Assembly: GCA_035518815.1 (NCBI GenBank)
Contig: DATIXG010000069.1
Span: forward strand, 1 to 61,422
Source of the DNA: AG25 sp035518815
Lineage (GTDB): Bacteria > Gemmatimonadota > Gemmatimonadetes > Gemmatimonadales > GWC2-71-9
DNA length: 61,422 nucleotides
Direction of reading: 5' to 3'
Shown here: piece after piece, positions 43,784 to 51,210 of the stretch
Numbering within the stretch: position 1 is the stretch's first letter
Layout: every line of letters begins with the position of its first letter
Program-made: the position numbers and the translations under genes
The notes under the pieces: model-generated
Databases searched by the model: none
What the model was told of the DNA's origin: nothing
Seen by the model: only the letters and a program-made list of their open reading frames with translations

Positions 43784-44620
43784 GTGCCGACCAATCGGAT
43801 AGCATTCCAGGGCGAGCCGGGCGCCTACAGCGAGGAAGCGCTCTACCTCCTCGAGCCGAAGGCCGTCTCAGTCCCCTCGCGCGAGTTCGCAGACGTCATC
43901 GCGGCGGTCCGCGAGGGGCGGGCGGATGCTGGCCTGCTTCCTATCGAGAACTCGCTCGTGGGATCGATCGCGACGAATTTCGACCTCATCGCGGAGTCGG
44001 CGGTCGCGATCGTGGCCGAGGTGGTGAGCCCAGTTCATCACTGCCTGCTCGGCGTGCGAGGCGCGACGCGCGGCTCGCTGCGTCGGGTGCTGTCGCACCC
44101 CGTAGCGCTCGCTCAATGCCAGCGGCTGCTCTCGAGCCTCACGGGCGTCGAGATCGTGGCGTTCTACGATACGGCGGGAGCGGCTGCGGAAGTCGCGCGC
44201 CGTGGCGATGCCACGGTGGGCGCGGTCGCAAGCGCCCTCGCCGCCGGCCGCTACGGGCTCGACATCCTGGTCGAGCGCATCGAAGACGAACCGCACAATC
44301 AGACGCGTTTTCTGCTGGTGACGCGCGAGCGCGCGACCCCGCGTCCGGACGTGCCGGCGAAGACGACCCTCCGCCTGCGCCTGCCGCATCGTCCGGGAAC
44401 GCTGGCGCGCGCGCTCGCGCCGTTCGCCGATGCGGGGCTCAATCTCACAAAGCTCGAGAGCCGGCCCGATCGAACTACGCCGTGGCAATACCTCTTCTAT
44501 GTCGATGTCGAAACGCGGCTCGAGGAGCCCGCGATGGTGGGAGCGCTCGACGCCCTGCGGGCGCAGGGCGCGGAAATCACCGTGCTTGGGGAATACCCCC
44601 GCTTCGTTCCGAAGGCTTGA
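43784..44620 (+). CDS. pheA: Prephenate dehydratase
   Basis: A 278-residue monofunctional prephenate dehydratase, making phenylpyruvate for phenylalanine. N-terminal FQGEPGAYSEEAL, LLPIENSLVGSI, and the catalytic NQTRFLLV (Thr-Arg-Phe) are present; the C-terminal ACT domain (about 190-275, with NLTKLESRP) gives Phe feedback control. GTG 43784 is 6 nt after TACTGT, which is also the centre of a GGTTAC-T-GTAACC palindrome; no Shine-Dalgarno, so probably leaderless. The 3' end overlaps the convergent permease by 44 bp. Confidence 0.95.
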   Translation: MPTNRIAFQGEPGAYSEEALYLLEPKAVSVPSREFADVIAAVREGRADAGLLPIENSLVGSIATNFDLIAESAVAIVAEVVSPVHHCLLGVRGATRGSLRRVLSHPVALAQCQRLLSSLTGVEIVAFYDTAGAAAEVARRGDATVGAVASALAAGRYGLDILVERIEDEPHNQTRFLLVTRERATPRPDVPAKTTLRLRLPHRPGTLARALAPFADAGLNLTKLESRPDRTTPWQYLFYVDVETRLEEPAMVGALDALRAQGAEITVLGEYPRFVPKA

Positions 44621-46031
44621 CCACGGCCCGCCAGACGAAGTACACCGGGACGCCGAGCAGCACGCACGCGAGACCGAGCCCGCTGTAGGTGGTCTTCTCG
44701 AGCAGCATCGCCACCGCGATCAGACCGGTCGACACGAGGTACAGCGCCGGCAACCAGGGGTAGCCTGCCACGCGCACGGGTCGCTCGGCGTCGGGCCGCC
44801 TTGCCCGCAGCGCAAACAACCCGATCGCCGCGAGCATGTAGAAGACGAGCGCGGCGAAGATGACGAACTCGAGCAGCTGGCCGTAGGTCCCGGAGAGGCA
44901 CAGGACGCTGGTCCACACGGCCTGGACCACGAGCGCGACCGTCGGCGTCTTATAGCGGGGATGCAGATTGCCTGCCGACTTGAAGAACAGGTTGTCGCGC
45001 GCCATAGCGTAGTAGACGCGCGCCCCCGACAGGATCAGTCCATTGTTGCATCCGAACGTCGAGATCATGATCGCGACTGCCATCACATACAGCCCTGCGT
45101 TGCCGAGGATGACCTTGAGCACGGCGGTGGCTACCCGGTCCTGGGGCGCGTTGGCGATCGCGTCGGCCGGCAGCACGGACAGATAAGCGACGTTCGCGAG
45201 CAGGTAGAGGACGGTGACCGTGAGCACGCCGGTCCCCATCGCGAACGGCAGGTCTCGCTTCGGATCCTTGAGCTCGGACCCCGCGAATCCCACGTTATTC
45301 CAGGCGTCCATCGAAAACAGCGCGCCCACCATCGCCGCGCCCATCACGGGCAGCCAGCCGAGCGAGAGGCCCTCGGCCGGCCAGAACCGCGAACCGAAGT
45401 TGTCGGCGAGCGCCGCGGCGTCACGTCCGATCGTGAGACCGAGGACGATCAGCGCCGCGAGCGCCCCGGTCTTGATTGCCGTGAGAGACGTCTGGATCAG
45501 GGCGGCCGTGCGGACCCCGCGGACGTTGATCCATGTGAGGACCGCGATCGAGGCGACGGCGAGAACCCGCTGCGGCGACAACCCGACGGTGATCGGGCCG
45601 ATCGGTTGCGGAAAGTTGATCGTTCCCCCCAGAAAGACATCCGGGGTGAGTGAGGGGAACAGGACGCCGGTGAATCGCGCGAACGCGACCGCGACAGCGG
45701 CGATCGTCCCGGTCTGGATGACCACGAACAGCGTCCAGCCGTAGAGGTAGCCGAAGAGCGGGTTGATGCTCTCCCGGAGATAGAGGTATTGGCCGCCGGC
45801 GTTGGGGAACATCGCCGCCAGCTCGCCGTAGGTGAGGGCGCCCATCAGCGTGACAGCACCCGCAAGCGCCCACACCAGGAGCATCACGCCCGGAGCGTGG
45901 ACGTCTCGCAACGTCTGGGCCGACACGATGAAGATCCCCGAGCCGATCATCGAGCCCACGACGAGCGCCGTGGCGTCCAGCCGGGAAATGGCCCGGACGA
46001 AGTCGGTGCGGGGCTGCTCGGTGGTCGCCAT
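44577..46031 (-). CDS. APC-superfamily amino acid permease
   Basis: A 484-residue inner-membrane transporter of the amino acid-polyamine-organocation superfamily with about 12 transmembrane segments. The first helix has the substrate-binding GSMIGSGIFIV motif; helix 6 region has MDAWNNVGFAGSELKDPKRDLP. It most resembles LAT-type or YfnA/SteT amino acid exchangers; substrate not predictable. ATG 46031 has a GGAGGAT ribosome-binding site. The gene overlaps the pheA 3' end by 44 bp in convergent orientation. Confidence 0.93.
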   Translation of the reverse strand: MATTEQPRTDFVRAISRLDATALVVGSMIGSGIFIVSAQTLRDVHAPGVMLLVWALAGAVTLMGALTYGELAAMFPNAGGQYLYLRESINPLFGYLYGWTLFVVIQTGTIAAVAVAFARFTGVLFPSLTPDVFLGGTINFPQPIGPITVGLSPQRVLAVASIAVLTWINVRGVRTAALIQTSLTAIKTGALAALIVLGLTIGRDAAALADNFGSRFWPAEGLSLGWLPVMGAAMVGALFSMDAWNNVGFAGSELKDPKRDLPFAMGTGVLTVTVLYLLANVAYLSVLPADAIANAPQDRVATAVLKVILGNAGLYVMAVAIMISTFGCNNGLILSGARVYYAMARDNLFFKSAGNLHPRYKTPTVALVVQAVWTSVLCLSGTYGQLLEFVIFAALVFYMLAAIGLFALRARRPDAERPVRVAGYPWLPALYLVSTGLIAVAMLLEKTTYSGLGLACVLLGVPVYFVWRAVVKPSERSGGIPQAR

Positions 46032-46128
46032 GCCTCGGATCCTCCGATCGCGCCGGGGTAACCTAGTCGCTCCCCACCGGTGCCGCTATGTTCAGCCGCC
46101 AAAACTTCCCCGTTCCCGAGGACCGGTT

Positions 46129-46743
46129 GTGCGCCTGCTCCCGCGTGAAGAAGAATTCTTCGATCTGTTCGTCGCCGTGGCTCAGCGCAACAAGGAGGCC
46201 GCGCAGCATTTGCGCGACCTGTTCGAGGCACCGCCCGACCGCCGTACCCCGCACGTCGAGGCCATCAAGCGACTCGAGCACGAGGCGGACCAGGTCACCC
46301 ACGAGGTCGTGAACCGCCTCGACCGCACGTTCATCACGCCGCTCGACCGCGAGGACATTCACGCGCTCGCGTCCGACCTGGATGATGTAATGGATGCCAT
46401 GGACGGCACCGCGCGGCGTTCCCAGATATTCCGCGTGGGCTTGGCGCCGTCCGGGGTGAAACAGCTGGCGGCAGTGATCCAGAGAATGGTCGCGGTCCTC
46501 GCTGAGGGGGTCGGCCGCCTCAAGAAGGGCGACGATGTCATGCGGTTCTGCATCGAGGCGAAACAGCTTGAAGAAGAGGGCGACGCGATCTACCACGAGG
46601 CCCTGGGTCGCATGTTCGACACCGAGAAGAACGCGCTCGAGGTGATCAAGTGGAAGGAGATCTATGACACGCTCGAGCTGACTCTGGACCAGGGGGAAGA
46701 CGTCGCGAACGTGCTCGAGTCCATCACGCTGAAACACGCCTGA
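46129..46743 (+). CDS. DUF47 (PhoU-like) phosphate transport accessory protein
   Basis: A 204-residue all-helical DUF47 protein, related to PhoU, normally paired with PiT-type phosphate carriers and thought to restrain or tune them. Conserved acidic metal-binding motifs are seen: LEHEADQVTHEV, DREDIHALASDLDDVMDAMD in parts and LEEEGDAIYHEAL, with EXXXD pattern. GTG 46129 has GAGGA 6 nt upstream and a TATGTT -10 at 46087. Its TGA stop shares the A of the following ATG (TGATG), so translation is coupled to the PiT gene. Confidence 0.9.
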   Translation: MRLLPREEEFFDLFVAVAQRNKEAAQHLRDLFEAPPDRRTPHVEAIKRLEHEADQVTHEVVNRLDRTFITPLDREDIHALASDLDDVMDAMDGTARRSQIFRVGLAPSGVKQLAAVIQRMVAVLAEGVGRLKKGDDVMRFCIEAKQLEEEGDAIYHEALGRMFDTEKNALEVIKWKEIYDTLELTLDQGEDVANVLESITLKHA

Positions 46744-47783
46744 TGCCCGCTTCGGTTGCCGCGGTCATCGGGATCATCGCGATCGCACTCGTTTTCGATT
46801 TCATCAATGGGTTCCACGACGCCGCCAATTCGATCGCGACGGTCGTGTCGACGCGTGTTCTCTCGCCGGGGTTCGCCGTGGTGTGGGCGGCGGCGTTCAA
46901 CTTCATCGCGGTGTTCTTGTTCGGAACCGCGGTGGCGAAGACTATCGGCAAAGGCATGATCGACATCAGCGTCGTCGATACGATCGTGACCTTGGCCGGT
47001 CTTACCGGCGCGATCACGTGGGACTTGATCACATGGTGGGGCGGCTTGCCGACCTCGTCGTCGCATGCGTTGATCGGCGGCTATGCGGGCGCCGCCGTCG
47101 CCAAGGCCGGACTCGGCGCCATCATCGCGGCGGGCTGGGTGAAGACCCTGGCGTTCATCGTCGTCGCCCCGGTGATGGGCCTCGCGATCGCCCTCCTGCT
47201 CACGGTGATCTTCGCGTGGGCGCTGCGCCGCTCGCTGCCGCGCAAGGTGGATCGCGGCTTCCGGGCACTCCAGCTGTTGTCAGCCGCTGCGTACTCCCTG
47301 GGACACGGCACCAACGACGCGCAGAAGACGATGGGCATCATCGTGGGTCTCCTCGCAGCGCCGGCGATGCAGCCCGTCCTCGCGACCTCCGAGCTGGGGT
47401 TTCTGCACGTATCGTCGGCGGACACGATTCCGCTGTGGGTGATCGGGGCGTGCGGCGCCGCCATGGGGCTGGGGACGATGTCCGGGGGCTGGCGGATCGT
47501 GCGCACGATGGGACAGCGGCTCACCAAGCTGACGCCGTTCGGTGGGTTCTGCGCGGAGACGAGCGGCGCCATTACGCTGTTCGTGGCGTCGCATTTCGGG
47601 ATCCCGGTGAGCACGACCCACACGATCACGGGCGCGATCTCGGGCGTGGGCGCCGCGCACCGCTGGTCGGCGGTCCGATGGGGAGTCGCGGGACAGATCG
47701 TCTGGGCGTGGATTCTCACCATCCCGGCGGCCGCCGGGATCGGGGGCCTGAGCTACGTGGTCCTGCACTTCGTGCTGCGCTGA
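46743..47783 (+). CDS. PiT-family low-affinity inorganic phosphate transporter
   Basis: A 346-residue membrane protein of the PiT family, importing phosphate (as metal-phosphate or with a cation). The two signature repeats are present: GFHDAANSIATVVSTR near the N-terminus and GTNDAQKTMGII in the second half, with about ten transmembrane segments. The DUF47 regulator gene immediately upstream shares one base with its start codon. A standard two-gene phosphate module. Confidence 0.95.
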   Translation: MPASVAAVIGIIAIALVFDFINGFHDAANSIATVVSTRVLSPGFAVVWAAAFNFIAVFLFGTAVAKTIGKGMIDISVVDTIVTLAGLTGAITWDLITWWGGLPTSSSHALIGGYAGAAVAKAGLGAIIAAGWVKTLAFIVVAPVMGLAIALLLTVIFAWALRRSLPRKVDRGFRALQLLSAAAYSLGHGTNDAQKTMGIIVGLLAAPAMQPVLATSELGFLHVSSADTIPLWVIGACGAAMGLGTMSGGWRIVRTMGQRLTKLTPFGGFCAETSGAITLFVASHFGIPVSTTHTITGAISGVGAAHRWSAVRWGVAGQIVWAWILTIPAAAGIGGLSYVVLHFVLR

Positions 47784-47787
47784 ACGC

Positions 47788-48912
47788 TCAGTCGCTGAGG
47801 ATTCGCCGCAATCCGCGCCCGGTCTCCGCGAGAGCGCCCTGAAAGTATTGTGACGCTTCACCGTATCCGAGCCGCAAGTGCCCGGGCACGCCGAAATGGT
47901 CCCCCGGCACGAGCAGCACGCTGTGCTCGGCGCGCATCCTCTCGACCAGGTCCAGGGCTTTCACGGCGTGACGGTAGCGGACCCAGCAGATCGCTCCCGC
48001 GCGCGGCGGCTGCCAGGTGAACGTGTCCCCGAAACCACGCAGCCACGTCTCCAACACGGGGTAGTTCTCTCGCAGGATGCCGCGAGTCCGCCCGAGCAAC
48101 CGCGCGCGTACCGGCGGGTCGAGCGCGAGTGTCGCGAGGTGATCGGACGCGCCGGCCGGCCCGATCGTCGTGTAGTCGTGCCGCGCCCACGCCTCGGCGG
48201 TGAATGCCGTGGGCGCGACCAGCCATCCGATACGCAGGCCCGGCAGTCCGTACGCCTTCGATAACCCGTTCACCGCGATCACGCGTTCGTAGCTGCCCCA
48301 GAACGATGGCGTGATCGGACCGTCGAGCTCGGCGCCCTGGTACACCTCATCGGCGAGCAGCCACGCGCCAACGGCCGCGGCACGCTCGACGATCGCGCGA
48401 CGCGCCTCGGGAGCGAGCACCTGGCCGGTGGGGTTATGCGGGTTCGTGACCACCACGAGCTTCGTGCCCGGCGCGATTGCCTGATGCAGTTCGTCACGGA
48501 ACGCGTCCCCTCCGCGGTCGGCCGGGTGCGCGAAGCCCCGCACCGTGGCGCCCAAATTCTGCGCCAGCCCCCACGTTTGCATGTAGTTCGGCAGGAGAAT
48601 CGCGACGTTGTCCCCCGGCGCAAGCAGCCGCCAGCAGGTGACGAAATTCGCCTCGGCGCTCCCGGTGGTGACCAGGACCTGCTCGGGTGTAGCGCCAGGA
48701 TAGAGCGCGGCGATCCGCGCCCTGAGCAGCTCTGTGCCATTCGCCTGGCTGTACCCGAGCCGAACGTCGAGCAGGGGAGCGGCGGGGGCACGGGCAAGGT
48801 CGAGCAGCTCCTGGACGCTGAGGGGATGCACTCCCGACTCGGACAGGTTGAACCGCACGCGGTTTTCCCACGTGCTCTGCCAGCGCTCCAGCTCGAAGGG
48901 AATGAAGGGCAA
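47788..48912 (-). CDS. PLP-dependent class I/II aminotransferase
   Basis: A 374-residue fold-type I aminotransferase. TNPHNPTGQVL, ADEVYQGAE and the PLP-lysine region NGLSKAYGLPGLRIGW are intact. Close to the AspC/aminotransferase-class-I subgroup that includes arginine-type deaminases and capreomycidine synthase-like proteins; the substrate is open. The annotated TTG start at 48912 has no ribosome-binding site and the 10 bp before it are the end of a 7-bp repeat; a later start is possible. Follows the HAD gene on the minus strand. Confidence 0.88.
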   Translation of the reverse strand: MPFIPFELERWQSTWENRVRFNLSESGVHPLSVQELLDLARAPAAPLLDVRLGYSQANGTELLRARIAALYPGATPEQVLVTTGSAEANFVTCWRLLAPGDNVAILLPNYMQTWGLAQNLGATVRGFAHPADRGGDAFRDELHQAIAPGTKLVVVTNPHNPTGQVLAPEARRAIVERAAAVGAWLLADEVYQGAELDGPITPSFWGSYERVIAVNGLSKAYGLPGLRIGWLVAPTAFTAEAWARHDYTTIGPAGASDHLATLALDPPVRARLLGRTRGILRENYPVLETWLRGFGDTFTWQPPRAGAICWVRYRHAVKALDLVERMRAEHSVLLVPGDHFGVPGHLRLGYGEASQYFQGALAETGRGLRRILSD

Positions 48913-48916
48913 GAGG

Positions 48917-48941
48917 CAGGTGTCAGGTGTCAGGTGTCAGG
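48917..48941 (-). repeat. CAGGTGT heptad repeat at the HAD/aminotransferase junction
   Basis: Three perfect copies of CAGGTGT plus a partial fourth CAGG. It supplies the last codons and the TGA stop of the HAD gene and fills most of the gap to the aminotransferase gene, so repeat-number change would alter the HAD C-terminus. Confidence 0.75.
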
Positions 48942-49570
48942 AGACTGATCTCGGCCGGGTGATCGAGCCAATAGTCGGGCTCGAGGTCGTCCAGGTCCTC
49001 GCGATCGAACGGTCCCCAGAGCGCGGCAGCCGTCTTCACGCCGGCGGCACGGCCGCTCTCCAGGTCATGGCGCGAGTCGCCGATGAAAACCGCTTCCACG
49101 GGGCTCGCGCCGAGCTCCGCGAGCGCTTTGAGCACCGGCTCGGGGTGCGGTTTGGGATTGCGCACGTCGTCGGCGCCGACGATCACGTCGAACGCCGCGT
49201 CGAGCCCGGCCACGCGCAGCCCCCGCTCGGCCCCCCCGCGCACCTTGCTCGTAACCAGAGCGAGTCGCTTGCCCGCCGCCTTGAGTTTCTCGACCGCGTC
49301 CACGATGCCGTCGTAGGGCCGAACGAGCGCATCGTGGTGCGCGAGGTTGTAGACGCTATAGGTCTTGGCCATCGCCTCGATCTCGGCCGGGTCCTCGGTC
49401 CATTGCCGTAGCTGCACCCGGATCGGCGTGCCCAGTCCCTTGAGCCACAGCTCGTCGGGGGGCTCATACCCCCGGTGAGCGCGTAGCGTGTGCCGGTAGG
49501 ATCGGAGGATCAGCTCGACCGAGTCGATCAACGTGCCGTCGAGGTCGAACAGGAACGTGGAGAGTCGCAC
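48923..49570 (-). CDS. HAD-superfamily phosphatase (phosphoglycolate phosphatase-like)
   Basis: A 215-residue HAD subfamily IA phosphatase. Motif I FDLDGTLIDS (nucleophile and acid Asp) is at the N-terminus, a four-helix cap follows, motif II VTSK, and motif III/IV NPKPHPEPVLKA and FIGDSRHDLESGRAAG. Gph/PpaX-like: dephosphorylates small phospho-metabolites such as phosphoglycolate or PPi. GTG 49570 is exactly 6 nt after TAACTT, a leaderless pattern. The C-terminal TPDT and stop come from the adjacent 7-bp repeat. Confidence 0.9.
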   Translation of the reverse strand: MRLSTFLFDLDGTLIDSVELILRSYRHTLRAHRGYEPPDELWLKGLGTPIRVQLRQWTEDPAEIEAMAKTYSVYNLAHHDALVRPYDGIVDAVEKLKAAGKRLALVTSKVRGGAERGLRVAGLDAAFDVIVGADDVRNPKPHPEPVLKALAELGASPVEAVFIGDSRHDLESGRAAGVKTAAALWGPFDREDLDDLEPDYWLDHPAEISLLTPDT

Positions 49571-49623
49571 GATACGAAGTTACACGGGGTGCGAAGCCCC
49601 GGTCGGCGGCTAGATTTTTTGCC

Positions 49624-51210
49624 GTGGTTCACGGATTCGAAACCGTTCTCGCCCTCCTCGTTGGGGTCTGCTTTCTCGCGCTGCTGGCACGCCGCCTCGG
49701 TGTTCCGGCGCCTGCGCTGCTCGTGGTCGGCGGGCTGACGGTCGCGCTCGTGCCCGGTCTGCCGACTATCCATTTCGATCCGCAGCTCGTCTTCCTGGTC
49801 TTCGTTCCGCCCCTCTTGTACCGGGCCTGTCTCCTGGCGTCGTATCGCGACTTTCGCGCCAACCTGCGACCCATTCTGTCGCTCGGCATCGGTCACGTGT
49901 TGTTCGTCACCATCGTGGTGGGCTGGGTCGCTCACCGGGTGGTGCCCGGCATGCCCTGGGCTGCCGCGTTTGCGCTCGGAGCCGTCGTCTCGCCGCCAGA
50001 CGTCGCCGCGGCGATCGCGTTCATCCGCCGTCTCCCGTTCCCCCGTCGGGTGGCAACGATCCTCGAGGGGGAGAGCATGCTGAACGACGCAGCGGCGATC
50101 GTCGCGTACCGCGTCGCCGTGGCGGCGGCCGTCACCGGCACGTTCTCACTCGCCGGGGCGAGCGCGCGCTTCGTGGTGGTCGCGACCGGTGGGGTGGCGG
50201 TCGGGCTCGCGGTGGGCTGGTTACTCGGCCTAGTACGTCGCCGCATACACGCGCCGGAGATCGAGAACACGATTTCGGTGCTCACGGGATACGCGGCCTA
50301 TCTCCCGGCCGAGCACCTGGGTGTGTCGGGGATTCTGGCCGTCGTCGCTACCGGCCTCTACCTGGGGCGTGTGGGGCCGCGGTTCCTCGCTGCCGACACG
50401 CGCGTGCAGGGCTTCGGTATGTGGGACGTGGTAGTGTTCGCACTCGAGGGCTTGATCTTCATCATTACCGGGCTCGAGCTGCGACCCATTCTCGAAGGCC
50501 TGACCGGCACCGAGGCATTGGTGCTGGCGCGCGGCGCTGCGTGGGTCAGCCTCGCGGTCATCCTCGCGCGCATCGCGTGGGTGTACCCTGCGGGCTACCT
50601 CCGCTGGATCGCCGGGTGGGTGCGCGCGCGCGAGCCCGTGCCTCGGTGGCGGTCGCTCGCGCTCTCGTCATGGGCCGGTCTGCGCGGTGGCGACTCGCTC
50701 GTGCTCGCACTGGCCGTGCCCGCCATGACGGACGCGGGGACTCCGTTCCCCGGCCGTGAGGCGATCATCGCGATCACATACGCTGTGATTCTGGTAACCC
50801 TCCTCGGTCAGGGCTTCACGCTAGGGCCGCTCCTCACACTGCTCGGCAACCGCGAGACCGGCGAGGAGGAGCGGCGAGAGGAAGTCGCCGCGCGCCTGCG
50901 CGTATCGCAGGCCGCCCTGGCCCGCCTCGAGGAGCTGGCGGGCGCCGAGTGGATGCATCCCGAGACACTCGCGCACACGCGTGATCGCTACGATCACGTC
51001 GCCCGCCGGGTGCGCGGCCGGTCGGACGGCTCGGTCGACGGTAGCGAAGAGACTATTTCGGCCGCTGACCGGCGGCTGCTCCGCGATCTCATCGCCGTTC
51101 AGCGCACGGAGCTCATGCGCACGCGCGACGAAGGCGCGATCAGCGATGCGGTGATGCGTCGGGTGCAGCGAGAGCTCGACCTGGAAGAGCTACTGCTCAA
51201 CGACGACTAG
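49624..51210 (+). CDS. CPA1-family Na+/H+ antiporter
   Basis: A 528-residue antiporter of the CPA1 (NhaP/YjcE) family with about 12 transmembrane segments in the first 400 residues, including VPPLLYRACL, SPPDVAAAIAFIRR (the acidic-residue-bearing helix) and EGESMLNDAAAIV, plus LSSWAGLRGGDSLVLALAVP. The cytoplasmic C-terminus (about 410-528) is charged and helical. It exchanges protons for Na+ or K+ in pH and salt homeostasis. GTG 49624 is exactly 7 nt after TAGATT without a ribosome-binding site. Its end overlaps the convergent helicase by 21 bp. Confidence 0.93.
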   Translation: MVHGFETVLALLVGVCFLALLARRLGVPAPALLVVGGLTVALVPGLPTIHFDPQLVFLVFVPPLLYRACLLASYRDFRANLRPILSLGIGHVLFVTIVVGWVAHRVVPGMPWAAAFALGAVVSPPDVAAAIAFIRRLPFPRRVATILEGESMLNDAAAIVAYRVAVAAAVTGTFSLAGASARFVVVATGGVAVGLAVGWLLGLVRRRIHAPEIENTISVLTGYAAYLPAEHLGVSGILAVVATGLYLGRVGPRFLAADTRVQGFGMWDVVVFALEGLIFIITGLELRPILEGLTGTEALVLARGAAWVSLAVILARIAWVYPAGYLRWIAGWVRAREPVPRWRSLALSSWAGLRGGDSLVLALAVPAMTDAGTPFPGREAIIAITYAVILVTLLGQGFTLGPLLTLLGNRETGEEERREEVAARLRVSQAALARLEELAGAEWMHPETLAHTRDRYDHVARRVRGRSDGSVDGSEETISAADRRLLRDLIAVQRTELMRTRDEGAISDAVMRRVQRELDLEELLLNDD

